This document shows, piece by piece, positions 1 to 6,878 of a DNA stretch of 25,597 nucleotides. Positions within the stretch are counted from its first letter, which is position 1; each line of letters begins with the position of its first letter. The DNA is from Lonsdalea britannica (GTDB lineage Bacteria; Pseudomonadota; Gammaproteobacteria; Enterobacterales; Enterobacteriaceae). The notes under the pieces were generated by a model that was not told the origin of the DNA, did not search any database, and worked only from the letters and a program-made list of their open reading frames with translations. The DNA is taken from positions 1 to 25,597 of the forward strand of contig NZ_CAMKXG010000013.1 of the NCBI RefSeq assembly GCF_946477055.1, in the 5' to 3' direction. The position numbers and the translations under genes are program-made.

Positions 1-55
1 GGCGCTTGCTGAGTGGCTGACGCATCTTGGTCTGACCTGCGGAGAACCGGGCTGA
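1..55 (+). CDS. tmk: thymidylate kinase, C-terminal fragment (cut by window edge)
   Basis: An open frame whose first whole codon is at base 2 reads ALAEWLTHLGLTCGEPG and stops at TGA 53-55. The stop overlaps the ATG of holB (TGATG), the arrangement expected for tmk-holB translational coupling in enterobacteria. Only 17 residues are visible, and this tail is poorly conserved in Tmk, so the identity rests on position and on the overlap rather than on a motif. Confidence 0.6.
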   Translation, partial: ALAEWLTHLGLTCGEPG

Positions 56-1068
56 TGGAGTGGTACCCGTGGCTGAATGCGCCCTACCGCCAACTGTTGA
101 CGCAGCACCAGGCGGGACGAGGTCACCATGCGCTGCTTATTCATGCGCTGGCCGGAATGGGCGAGTCTTCCCTGAGCTATGCCTTGAGCCGCTGGCTGAT
201 GTGTCAACAGCCCGAGGGGATGAAAAGCTGCGGGCATTGCCACTCATGTCAGTTAATGAGTGCGGGCACGCATCCGGACTGGCACACCATCACCGTGGAA
301 AAAGGCAAGCAGAGCCTGGGTGTGGATACAGTGCGGACGGTGCTCGAAAAAGTGTATCAGCGCTCGCGGCAGGGCGGGGCGAAAGTTGTCAGCCTGCCTC
401 AGGCTGAGTTATTGACCGAAGCGGCGGCTAACGCCTTGTTGAAAACGCTGGAGGAGCCGCCTCAGGAAACCTATTTCATTCTGGGTTGCCGGGAGCCGTC
501 ACGGCTGTTGGCGACGCTGCGCAGCCGGTGTTCTTACTATTACTTGTCTGTACCTGAGGAGGCGCACGCCATGCATTGGCTGCGTCAACGCGGACATACG
601 GACGAGCCGGCGTTGCATACAGCGTTGAGACTGTATGCGGGAGCGCCGCTGGCGGCGGAACATCTGCTGCAACCGGGACAATGGAAACCTCGCCTCACGC
701 TGTGCCAGTCGCTTTCGACCTGTCTGGCTCAGCGGGACATGTTATCGCTGGTGACGCCACTGAGCGGAGACGACACCGATGAACGTATTCATTGGGTCGC
801 TTCGCTATTTTTGGATGCGTTGAAATGTCATCAGAGCGCAAGTACACATCTGGTCAATCAGGATCAGCTTGCGCTGGTCGAACAGCTGGCGATGGCGTTG
901 ACGCCTGACCAATTGTTATTCGCGCTGCGGCGTTGGCTGCAGTGTCGCCACCAGCTCCGCACTATCACGGGAGCCAATCGGGAACTGCTGCTGACCTCGC
1001 TGTTGCTCGATTGGGAACAGAGTTTATCTGAACCGTCTCCCCGGTTACCTCATCCATTTATTGCCTAA
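55..1068 (+). CDS. holB: DNA polymerase III clamp loader, delta' subunit
   Basis: Delta' is the rigid stator of the gamma-complex clamp loader, which places the beta clamp on primed DNA. Starting at ATG 55 gives MEWYPWL and 337 residues, close to the E. coli length of 334; a GTG at 13 in the same frame would add 14 residues but lies inside tmk. A zinc-module pattern with Cys50, Cys59, Cys62 and Cys65 is present. The P-loop position reads GMGESSL, lacking the Lys-Thr needed for ATP binding, as is normal for delta'. A downstream LRSRC (SRC) motif contributes to ATP sensing in the neighbouring subunit, and DAALLKTLEEPP-like sequence (here AANALLKTLEEPP) is typical of the AAA+ fold. It is followed by tatD after 18 bases, so they are probably co-transcribed. 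No defect seen. Confidence 0.95.
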   Translation: MEWYPWLNAPYRQLLTQHQAGRGHHALLIHALAGMGESSLSYALSRWLMCQQPEGMKSCGHCHSCQLMSAGTHPDWHTITVEKGKQSLGVDTVRTVLEKVYQRSRQGGAKVVSLPQAELLTEAAANALLKTLEEPPQETYFILGCREPSRLLATLRSRCSYYYLSVPEEAHAMHWLRQRGHTDEPALHTALRLYAGAPLAAEHLLQPGQWKPRLTLCQSLSTCLAQRDMLSLVTPLSGDDTDERIHWVASLFLDALKCHQSASTHLVNQDQLALVEQLAMALTPDQLLFALRRWLQCRHQLRTITGANRELLLTSLLLDWEQSLSEPSPRLPHPFIA

Positions 1069-1086
1069 AACTATCGGATCGCCATT

Positions 1087-1887
1087 ATGTTGTTAGTTGA
1101 TTCCCACTGCCATCTCGATGGTCTTGATTATCAGTCTCTGCACCGAGACGTCTCTGATGTGCTGACGAAAGCCGAAGAGCGGGATGTCCGTTTCTTCCTG
1201 GCCGTTGCGACGACGTTACCGGGTTTCCGCTCGATGAAAACCTTGATCGGTGAAAGGGACAACGTCGCTTTTTCCTGCGGCGTGCATCCTCTCAGCATGG
1301 AAGAGCCTTATGATTACGCTGAATTGCGTGAGCTGGCTGCGTTGCCCGAGGTCGTTGCGCTGGGTGAAACCGGTCTGGATTACCACTATGAACAGGACCC
1401 GGACGCCATCGGGCGCCAGCAGGCCTCTTTCCGCGAGCATATTCGTGTCGGGCGTGAGTTGAATAAGCCGGTTATCGTCCATACGCGTTCAGCGCGTGCT
1501 GATACGCTGGCGATTCTGGCGGAAGAGCAAGCCAACGAATGTCGCGGCGTTTTACACTGCTTCACCGAAGATAAAGACACCGCGGAGAAACTGCTGGATA
1601 TGGGATTCTATATCTCGTTTTCCGGTATCGTGACCTTCCGCACGGCGGAAGCGCTACGCGAGGTGGCGCGGTATGTGCCGCTGGACCGCATGCTGATCGA
1701 AACGGATTCACCCTGGTTGGCACCGGTGCCGTATCGCGGCAAAGAGAACCAGCCAGCCTATGTTCGCGATGTGGCGGAGTATTTGGCGGTGCTTAAAAAT
1801 GTCAGCGTCGACACGCTCGCTGAAACCACCAGCACTAACTTTGCAGACCTTTTCCACATCGACCCTGCACGGTTGACCCCTGCCTAA
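1087..1887 (+). CDS. ycfH: TatD-family metal-dependent hydrolase (YcfH)
   Basis: A TIM-barrel metallohydrolase of the TatD DNase family, expected to be cytoplasmic with a divalent metal centre; the physiological substrate of the YcfH paralogue is not settled. The 266 residues match the E. coli length of 265. Visible family motifs in order are SHCHLD near the N-terminus (metal-binding HxH), GETGLDYHY near residue 90, VIVHTRSA, GVLHCF and IETDSPWLAP, which together supply the His, Glu and Asp ligands. It lies 18 bases after holB in the usual tmk-holB-ycfH-ptsG order and is followed by a hairpin that may end the transcript. The start ATG at 1087 gives the conserved LLVDSHCHLD opening. Confidence 0.93.
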   Translation: MLLVDSHCHLDGLDYQSLHRDVSDVLTKAEERDVRFFLAVATTLPGFRSMKTLIGERDNVAFSCGVHPLSMEEPYDYAELRELAALPEVVALGETGLDYHYEQDPDAIGRQQASFREHIRVGRELNKPVIVHTRSARADTLAILAEEQANECRGVLHCFTEDKDTAEKLLDMGFYISFSGIVTFRTAEALREVARYVPLDRMLIETDSPWLAPVPYRGKENQPAYVRDVAEYLAVLKNVSVDTLAETTSTNFADLFHIDPARLTPA

Positions 1888-1908
1888 TGGTGGATAAGAA
1901 TGGTCGGG

Positions 1909-1931
1909 TTTTTTCGAACCTCGTAATTAAT
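1909..1931 (+). promoter_or_regulatory. possible upstream Mlc operator of ptsG
   Basis: A T-rich stretch followed by TCGTAATTAAT lies about 169 bases upstream of the promoter-proximal Mlc site. In E. coli ptsG a second Mlc operator lies at a comparable distance, and the CTCGTAATTAAT string matches that region. The right half fits the Mlc pattern GTAATAAAT at 8 of 9 positions; the left half is weak. Confidence 0.35.
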
Positions 1932-1951
1932 TGGGCTGATAGGTAGTCTGT

Positions 1952-1985
1952 CTCCAGAAAGATGCCTGGAGTTTGTTTGGGTTTT
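1952..1985 (+). terminator. hairpin terminator after ycfH
   Basis: CTCCAG at 1952-1957 pairs with CTGGAG at 1966-1971 over an 8-base loop. It is followed by a T-rich stretch (TTTGTTTGGGTTTTT). The stem is short, so termination may be partial. Confidence 0.5.
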
Positions 1986-2044
1986 TAGATATTGATCACA
2001 AAAAATGCAATTTCCGTAATATATACAGCGTGTTGTTGTGTTGA

Positions 2045-2064
2045 AACGTGACAGCTATCAAACA
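2045..2064 (+). promoter_or_regulatory. CRP-cAMP activator site for ptsG
   Basis: AACGTGACAGCTATCAAACA is nearly identical to the CRP site centred at -40.5 of E. coli ptsG P1 (recalled as AACGTGATAGCCGTCAAACA). Its centre is about 40 bases before the inferred transcription start near 2095, a class II position. This predicts cAMP-CRP activation. Confidence 0.75.
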
Positions 2065-2077
2065 TTCGGCCCGACAT

Positions 2078-2100
2078 TTATTTTACTCTGCGTAAAAAAT
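2078..2100 (+). promoter_or_regulatory. ptsG promoter -10 region with overlapping Mlc operator
   Basis: TTATTTTACTCTG followed by CGTAAAAAAT closely matches the promoter-proximal Mlc operator of E. coli ptsG. The -10 element is probably TACTCT at 2084-2089, with no good -35, as expected for a CRP-dependent promoter. Mlc bound here would block transcription until transporting PtsG sequesters it at the membrane. Confidence 0.7.
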
Positions 2101-2102
2101 AA

Positions 2103-2122
2103 AAGGATGCTGAGACATCCTT
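2103..2122 (+). promoter_or_regulatory. 5' leader hairpin of ptsG mRNA
   Basis: AAGGATG at 2103-2109 pairs with CATCCTT at 2116-2122 over a six-base loop, a few bases after the inferred transcription start. E. coli ptsG has a hairpin at the same place with different stem bases. A 5' stem usually protects an mRNA from decay; that role is inferred. Confidence 0.5.
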
Positions 2123-2171
2123 AGCACTCTGAAGGATATCCTCCCACCTTCGCATGACGTATCAGAAGTAA

Positions 2172-2203
2172 AGCACTATCACTCAGGAGCACACTCAATT
2201 ATG
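2172..2203 (+). promoter_or_regulatory. ptsG ribosome-binding region and candidate SgrS target
   Basis: ACTCAGGAGCACACTCAATT immediately before the ATG at 2201 is almost the E. coli sequence that SgrS pairs with under glucose-phosphate stress (ACTCAGGAGCACTCTCAATT). AGGAG is the Shine-Dalgarno. The upstream part of the E. coli pairing site (CACCCAT) reads CACTATC here, so pairing may be shifted or weaker. No sgrS gene is in this window. Confidence 0.5.
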
Positions 2204-3634
2204 TTCAAGAATGCATTTGCAAACCTGCAGAAAGTAGGTAAATCGCTAATGCTGCCGGTATCCGTGCTGCCCATCGCAGGTATTCTGCTGGGCGTCGGTG
2301 CGGCCAATTTTAGCTGGTTGCCCGCCGTTGTTTCCCACGTAATGGCGGAAGCGGGTGGATCTGTCTTTGCCAATATGCCATTGATCTTCGCCATCGGCGT
2401 GGCGTTGGGGTTCACGAATAACGACGGGGTTTCCGCGTTGGCCGCCGTGGTTGCCTACGGCATCATGGTGAAAACGTTGTCCGTGGTTGCACCGCTTGTT
2501 CTGCATATGCCTGCAGACGAGATTGCAGCGAAGCATCTGGCAGATACCGGGGTTCTCGGCGGGATCATCGCCGGTTCCATCGCGGCCTACATGTTCAACC
2601 GCTTTTACCGCATCAAACTCCCTGAATATCTGGGCTTCTTTGCCGGTAAACGTTTTGTGCCGATCATCTCTGGTCTGTGCGCAATTCTGCTGGGTGTGGT
2701 GCTGTCCTTTATTTGGCCGCCGATTGGTACGGCGATTCAGGAATTCTCACAGTGGGCTGCTTACCAGAACCCGGTGGTGGCATTCGGTTTGTATGGCCTG
2801 ATTGAACGTTCTTTGGTGCCGTTTGGTCTGCACCACATCTGGAACGTCCCTTTCCAGATGCAGATCGGTGAATACACTAACGCAGCGGGTCAGGTTTTCC
2901 ACGGCGATATCCCTCGCTACATGGCGGGCGACCCGACAGCGGGTAAATTGTCCGGCGGCTTCCTGTTCAAAATGTACGGTCTGCCGGCGGCTGCTATTGC
3001 TATCTGGCACTCTGCAAGACCGGAAAACCGTGCCAAAGTCGCAGGTATCATGATTTCAGCTGCGCTGACGGCATTCCTGACCGGGATCACCGAGCCGATT
3101 GAATTCTCCTTCATGTTTGTCGCGCCGTTGCTGTATGTCATCCATGCCATCCTGGCTGGACTGGCGTTCCCGATCTGTATCCTGTTGGGGATGCGTGACG
3201 GCACCAGCTTCTCGCATGGCTTAATCGACTTTATCGTCCTGAGCGGTAACGGTAGCAAACTGTGGCTGTTCCCGATCATCGGTCTCGGCTACGCGCTGGT
3301 GTACTACACTCTCTTCCGCGTACTGATTGCCAAACTGAATCTGAAAACGCCGGGCCGTGAAGTGGCGTCAGAAGACAAATCTGTGGCTGGCGGCGGTGAA
3401 ATGGCGGCAGCGCTGGTGACCGCATTTGGTGGTAAAGACAACATCACCAACCTGGATGCGTGTATTACGCGTCTGCGTGTCAGCGTGGCGGATGTCACCA
3501 AAGTGGATCAGGCGGGTCTGAAAAGTCTGGGCGCAGCGGGCGTCGTTGTCGCAGGCTCAGGCGTGCAGGCTATCTTCGGTACCAAGTCTGATAACCTGAA
3601 AACGGATATGGACGACTTTATTCGCAACAGCTGA
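2201..3634 (+). CDS. ptsG: glucose-specific PTS permease, EIICB component
   Basis: PtsG transports glucose across the inner membrane and phosphorylates it to glucose 6-phosphate, taking the phosphate from EIIA-Glc. The 477 residues equal the E. coli length. The N-terminal [19 protein letters not shown] leads into the multi-spanning IIC domain (to about residue 385), which contains the [10 protein letters not shown] sugar-binding motif. A linker rich in Lys, Ser and Gly joins the cytoplasmic IIB domain, whose phosphorylated cysteine is Cys421 in [11 protein letters not shown], the same position as in E. coli. The start is fixed by the SD AGGAG and the conserved N-terminus. Control by CRP, Mlc and probably SgrS is indicated upstream, and a strong terminator follows, so it is monocistronic. 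Confidence 0.97.
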   Translation: MFKNAFANLQKVGKSLMLPVSVLPIAGILLGVGAANFSWLPAVVSHVMAEAGGSVFANMPLIFAIGVALGFTNNDGVSALAAVVAYGIMVKTLSVVAPLVLHMPADEIAAKHLADTGVLGGIIAGSIAAYMFNRFYRIKLPEYLGFFAGKRFVPIISGLCAILLGVVLSFIWPPIGTAIQEFSQWAAYQNPVVAFGLYGLIERSLVPFGLHHIWNVPFQMQIGEYTNAAGQVFHGDIPRYMAGDPTAGKLSGGFLFKMYGLPAAAIAIWHSARPENRAKVAGIMISAALTAFLTGITEPIEFSFMFVAPLLYVIHAILAGLAFPICILLGMRDGTSFSHGLIDFIVLSGNGSKLWLFPIIGLGYALVYYTLFRVLIAKLNLKTPGREVASEDKSVAGGGEMAAALVTAFGGKDNITNLDACITRLRVSVADVTKVDQAGLKSLGAAGVVVAGSGVQAIFGTKSDNLKTDMDDFIRNS

Positions 3635-3660
3635 TAGCCAGACTGAAAACGTATCAAACT

Positions 3661-3682
3661 AAGGGGCGAAAGCCCCTTTTTT
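3661..3682 (+). terminator. rho-independent terminator of ptsG
   Basis: AAGGGGC at 3661-3667 pairs with GCCCCTT at 3672-3678 over a GAAA tetraloop, followed by further T residues. This is a textbook intrinsic terminator 27 bases after the ptsG stop. Confidence 0.92.
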
Positions 3683-3788
3683 AATGGTCGCGATTCCCCC
3701 CTCTGATCAAACGTAGCCACAAGAACATTCCCTAGAGGTGAGATTCGGCAGTAGGATGATCCCATCACTGACGCTTGGGAAAATGACA

Positions 3789-4850
3789 ATGCAGATATCA
3801 GCACAACGCTTAACACAGGTGGCACAGCAGTTATTGCAGCAGTTGGGGTGTGATGAAAGTGAAGCCGATTGCGTGGCCGCGCATTTGGTCGGCGCTAATT
3901 TGAAGGGACATGATAGCCACGGCGTCGGGATGCTGCCGGAGTACGTTCACTTCATCGGGCAAGGCGCTATGCACCCCAACACGCCCGCACGACTGATCAA
4001 AGACGCCGGTGCAGTATTGCAGTTCAGCGGCGATCGTGGATTCGGTCAGCGTACGGGCAAAGAGGCGATGCAAGCGGCTATCGAGCGCGTCAAAACGACG
4101 GGCGTTTGTCTGATGACGCTATCGTCGACTTGCCACCTCGGACGCATTGGCACCTATGGCGAGATGGCCGCCGACGAGGGGCTGATTTCCATTCACTTCG
4201 TCAACGTTAACGATCTTCCGCCCATCGTGGCGCCGTTCAGCGGCAGCGAAAGTCGTTTCGGCACCAACCCCATTTGCATTGCGTTCCCCGGCAGCAGCGA
4301 AAACCCATCGTTCATTCTTGATTTTGCGACCAGCATGGTGGCGTTAGGGAAAACACGCGTGGCTCATCTGGCGGGAAAAACCTTCGACGAAGAGGTCATG
4401 TTCGATAACGAAGGTCGTCTGACCAACGATCCCAGCGTGATGTGGGATGAAGCGCGACCCGGCGCGCTGCGGCCCATTGCCAGACACAAGGGCGGGGGAT
4501 TGATTCTGGCCGCCGAACTTCTGGCCGGTATTTTGTCCGGAGGCGGTACCATTCAACCGGAGAATGAGCGCGCCGGCGCTATCGTGAACAACATGACAAC
4601 CATCGTGATCGACCCCGCACAGCTGGTTGGGATGGCGTGGTTGCGGCGGGAATATGATGCCATGCTGGACTATGTGCGCTCTTCGCGGACTCCCGATCCT
4701 GACGCGCCGATCTTGATTGCGGGTGAGCCGGAGATTGACGCCTGCCGCCAACGCACGGTCGAAGGCATCACGATATCCGATCAGGAGTGGCGAAAGATTG
4801 TCGAAGCGGGGTGTTCGCTCGGCATGTCGGAAACCGCGTTTGCTCTGTAA
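3789..4850 (+). CDS. Ldh_2-family malate/L-lactate-type dehydrogenase (YbiC-like)
   Basis: A member of the NAD(P)-dependent Ldh_2 family (malate/L-lactate dehydrogenase; E. coli relatives YbiC, YiaK, AllD), soluble enzymes oxidising 2-hydroxy acids or reducing 2-oxo acids. It resembles YbiC most among those I can recall: ANLKGHDSHGVGM near residues 37-48 (the family's catalytic His lies in this HG/DSHG block), CHLGRIGTYGE, ISIHFVNV, SRFGTNP, DFATSMVALGKTRVA, and RHKGGGL....ILSGG. The start was taken at ATG 3789 because GGGA lies 8 bases upstream; ATG 3783 and GTG 3738 are in-frame alternatives. This gives 353 residues, near the 361 of YbiC. It sits alone between ptsG and hinT, where E. coli has fhuE on the other strand. 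The substrate cannot be told from sequence. Confidence 0.85.
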   Translation: MQISAQRLTQVAQQLLQQLGCDESEADCVAAHLVGANLKGHDSHGVGMLPEYVHFIGQGAMHPNTPARLIKDAGAVLQFSGDRGFGQRTGKEAMQAAIERVKTTGVCLMTLSSTCHLGRIGTYGEMAADEGLISIHFVNVNDLPPIVAPFSGSESRFGTNPICIAFPGSSENPSFILDFATSMVALGKTRVAHLAGKTFDEEVMFDNEGRLTNDPSVMWDEARPGALRPIARHKGGGLILAAELLAGILSGGGTIQPENERAGAIVNNMTTIVIDPAQLVGMAWLRREYDAMLDYVRSSRTPDPDAPILIAGEPEIDACRQRTVEGITISDQEWRKIVEAGCSLGMSETAFAL

Positions 4851-4882
4851 TTCGTCAATGCAGTGATAAAAAACGAAGAGGG

Positions 4883-4912
4883 TTGAAAACCATCAGATTT
4901 ATCGCTCATACT
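4883..4912 (+). promoter_or_regulatory. possible sigma-70 promoter for hinT
   Basis: TTGAAA at 4883-4888 and CATACT at 4907-4912 are separated by 18 bases, in the gap between the dehydrogenase gene and hinT. Both boxes are moderate matches. It would give a leader of about 40 bases. Confidence 0.35.
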
Positions 4913-4958
4913 TCACAACAGTGCGCCAGAAGGCGCGGGTATTCAAAGGACAGTTATC

Positions 4959-5309
4959 ATGGCTGAGGAAACGATTTTCAGTAAAATTATCCGCCGGGAA
5001 ATTCCAGCGGATGTGGTTTATCAGGACGATTTGGTCACCGCGTTTCGTGACATTGCGCCGCGCACCCCCACCCACATTCTTATCATACCGAATGTTCTGA
5101 TTCCTACCGTCAACGACGCGACGGCCGAGCATGAAGCTGCGCTGGGACGTATGATTACGGTGGCGGGCAAAATCGCCCGGCAGGAAGGGATCGCCGAGGA
5201 TGGCTACCGTCTGGTCATCAACTGTAACCGCCACGGCGGGCAGGAAGTCTACCATGTGCACATGCATTTGCTGGGCGGATGTGCGCTGGGTCCGTTGCTG
5301 GCCATTTAA
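4959..5309 (+). CDS. hinT: purine nucleoside phosphoramidase, HIT family
   Basis: HinT hydrolyses adenosine 5'-phosphoramidates and aminoacyl-AMP adducts in the cytoplasm. The N-terminus ([16 protein letters not shown]) and core are almost those of E. coli, with the catalytic histidine triad as HVHMHLL near residue 100 and the [10 protein letters not shown] strand before it. ATG 4959 has AAAGGA upstream. It is odd at the end: the protein is 116 residues and finishes [11 protein letters not shown], where E. coli (119 residues) has GGRPLGPMLAHKGL. The last residues are lost and the Arg-Pro after GG is Cys-Ala. The C-terminus of HinT lies near the active site of its dimer partner, so substrate preference may differ. 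The usual next gene, ycfL, is absent. Confidence 0.93.
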   Translation: MAEETIFSKIIRREIPADVVYQDDLVTAFRDIAPRTPTHILIIPNVLIPTVNDATAEHEAALGRMITVAGKIARQEGIAEDGYRLVINCNRHGGQEVYHVHMHLLGGCALGPLLAI

Positions 5310-5311
5310 TT

Positions 5312-5326
5312 TGTGACGTTGTCACA
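5312..5326. repeat. perfect inverted repeat TGTGAC-GTT-GTCACA
   Basis: Six-base arms separated by three bases just after the hinT stop. The half-sites look like CRP halves (TGTGA/TCACA) but the spacing between them is 5, not the 6 that CRP needs. It may be a site for another regulator or a short hairpin. Confidence 0.4.
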
Positions 5327-5399
5327 TAAAGATGTCGCTACGCCGTTGCGGCTCATTAGCGTGTCGTCATTTCTGCTTGGGTCTGTTGAGAGGAAAATC

Positions 5400-5984
5400 A
5401 TGAAGAAATATCTGGGCGTATTGCTGCTTGCGCTGATCGCCGCGGGCTGTACCAGCCGTCAGCAACAACCAGAGCAGCCGCCTGCTCCCGTTCAACCGGC
5501 AGAGCCGACGGTGCCTTCGCAGCCGCTGCCTCCGCAGTCTGAGCCGGTACCTTCGCCGCCTAAACTCCAGTCTCCTCTGGATTGGCAGGCGAGCGTTTCC
5601 CCGCTGGTGGACCAGATGTTGAAAGCGGACGGGGTGACCAAAGGCAGCTTACTCCTGCTTGATAATGTGAAAAACAGCACCAACGGCTCCTTGCAGACCG
5701 GGAAAGCGACTTCGGCGCTGTATAACGCTCTGGGTTCCAATCCGGTGTTTACTTTAGTGTCCCGGCAGCAGCTGGGTGTGGCGCGGCAAACGCTGGGTCT
5801 GTCTGCGGAAGATAGTCTGGGATCGCGCAGCAAAGCTATCGGCCTGGCCCGCTACGTCGGGGCGCAGTATGTGCTTTACAGTGACGCGAGCGGTGACGCG
5901 AAATCTCCGGAACTCGAGCTGCAATTGATGCTGGTTCAGACGGGTGAAATTGTCTGGTCAGGCAGCGGTGCGATTCATGAGTAA
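5400..5984 (+). CDS. lpoB: penicillin-binding protein 1b activator lipoprotein LpoB
   Basis: LpoB is an outer-membrane lipoprotein that reaches through the peptidoglycan to stimulate PBP1b. Starting at ATG 5400 (SD GAGGAAAA) gives MKKYLGVLLLALIAAGC with a lipobox and lipidated Cys17; Thr at +2 is compatible with Lol export to the outer membrane. Residues about 20-62 are a Pro/Gln-rich disordered linker of the kind that spans the periplasm. The globular domain follows the family closely: KADGVTKGSLLLLDNVKN.TNGSLQT, FTLVSRQQL, LGLSAEDSLGSRSKAIGLAR, VGAQYVLYS, LMLVQTGEIVWSG. The 194 residues are somewhat shorter than E. coli (213), mainly in the linker. A longer in-frame start at 5313 would bury the signal peptide and was rejected. 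Confidence 0.93.
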   Translation: MKKYLGVLLLALIAAGCTSRQQQPEQPPAPVQPAEPTVPSQPLPPQSEPVPSPPKLQSPLDWQASVSPLVDQMLKADGVTKGSLLLLDNVKNSTNGSLQTGKATSALYNALGSNPVFTLVSRQQLGVARQTLGLSAEDSLGSRSKAIGLARYVGAQYVLYSDASGDAKSPELELQLMLVQTGEIVWSGSGAIHE

Positions 5985-5990
5985 GGTTCG

Positions 5991-6839
5991 ATGAGTCAAT
6001 CAGCGCTTCTTGCGTTGCTTGAACAACAAAAACCGGCGTCGACCGCCGGTTTTTGTTTGTCTGAAGTGCGAGGACTAAGCGCAGAAAGCTGGCGGGCGCA
6101 CACGCCTGAAGGCGACTGGCTCGCACGTCAGCAAACGCGTGAGGGCGCTCAGTTGGGCGGAGACCGTCGGCGTGAATTCCGGGTGTTGCGTCAGCTGTCC
6201 GCAACCGGACTGGCGCCACAGCCTGTTGGTCTGTGTGGTCAGTGGCTGCTGGTGGAGTGGCTAGACGGGAGCGTCGCCACGGAATCCCAGTTTGCCGATC
6301 TTTTATGCAACGGCGGGCTGGCGGCACGTCTGGCGGCATTGCATCATCAACCTCGCTACGGTTTTCCGCTACCGTTGAAAGCGTTGTTAGCCCGCCATTG
6401 GCAAAATATGGCTCCCGCCCGGCGTACGCCAACGTTGCTGCGTCACCTTAAACGATGGCTAAGCCAGCCCTTGCCGCCTGAGTTCATCCTCGCTCCGTTG
6501 CATCTTGACGTACACCCGGGCAACCTCGTCCAACAGGCGCAAAACTGGCGTCTGATTGATTGGGAGTATGCGGCCGATGGCGATATCGCTTTAGAACTGG
6601 CGGCGCTGTTCCGGGCGAACACGATCTCGCCGGAACGGCAACAGCGCTTCCTGGCGGAGTATTGTCGCCAATGGTCCGGCTTGTCGCCGCAGTTACTCAG
6701 CGAGCGGGTACAGCAGTGGCTGCCCTGGGTCGATTTCCTGATGCTGATGTGGTACGAAGTGCGCTGGCAGCAGACGCGCCAGACGATATTTTTGCAGGCC
6801 GCAACGCCATTGCGGTTGCAACTAGGCTTACCCTGGTAA
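5991..6839 (+). CDS. thiK: thiamine kinase
   Basis: ThiK phosphorylates thiamine to thiamine monophosphate in salvage and belongs to the aminoglycoside/choline kinase fold. The catalytic loop is HLDVHPGN at residues 171-178 (Asp173 base, Asn178 metal ligand), followed by the metal-binding Asp190 in DWEYA and DGDIALELAA, very like E. coli. The N-terminal lobe is divergent, with GLSAESW at the nucleotide-binding loop. The 282 residues compare with 274 in E. coli. It starts 6 bases after lpoB with AAGG as a weak SD. A terminator-like hairpin lies in codons 12-23. The next gene, nagZ, follows closely, as in E. coli. Confidence 0.9.
   Translation: MSQSALLALLEQQKPASTAGFCLSEVRGLSAESWRAHTPEGDWLARQQTREGAQLGGDRRREFRVLRQLSATGLAPQPVGLCGQWLLVEWLDGSVATESQFADLLCNGGLAARLAALHHQPRYGFPLPLKALLARHWQNMAPARRTPTLLRHLKRWLSQPLPPEFILAPLHLDVHPGNLVQQAQNWRLIDWEYAADGDIALELAALFRANTISPERQQRFLAEYCRQWSGLSPQLLSERVQQWLPWVDFLMLMWYEVRWQQTRQTIFLQAATPLRLQLGLPW
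6025..6057 (+). terminator. terminator-like hairpin inside the start of thiK
   Basis: Arms 6025-6038 and 6044-6057 are a perfect 14-base inverted repeat with a 5-base loop: an A-run, a CCGGCG core, then CGCCGG and TTTTT. It has the form of an intrinsic terminator and probably can work in both directions. It lies 41 bases after the lpoB stop but within thiK codons 12-23. Confidence 0.65.
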
Positions 6840-6878
6840 ATGTACGCAGGGCAAATAAAACAGATGAAAGAGGTTGTT

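Larger units (their letters stand above)
1888..2200 (+). other. ycfH-ptsG intergenic control region
   Basis: This 313-base gap has no convincing gene. It holds a possible upstream Mlc site, a hairpin terminator for the ycfH transcript, a CRP site, the ptsG promoter with an overlapping Mlc operator, a 5' leader hairpin, and a conserved ribosome-binding region. The order and much of the sequence from about 2040 to 2200 resemble the E. coli ptsG P1 region as I remember it. Confidence 0.75.

Noticed and set aside
1985..2000. Second CRP site upstream of ptsG
   Set aside because: Only the right half TCACA is good; the left half matches at 3 of 5, and the 62-base spacing to the proximal site is not that of E. 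coli (55).
5312..5326. CRP site between hinT and lpoB
   Set aside because: Half-sites match but the spacing is 5, not 6, so CRP binding is not expected; kept only as an inverted repeat.
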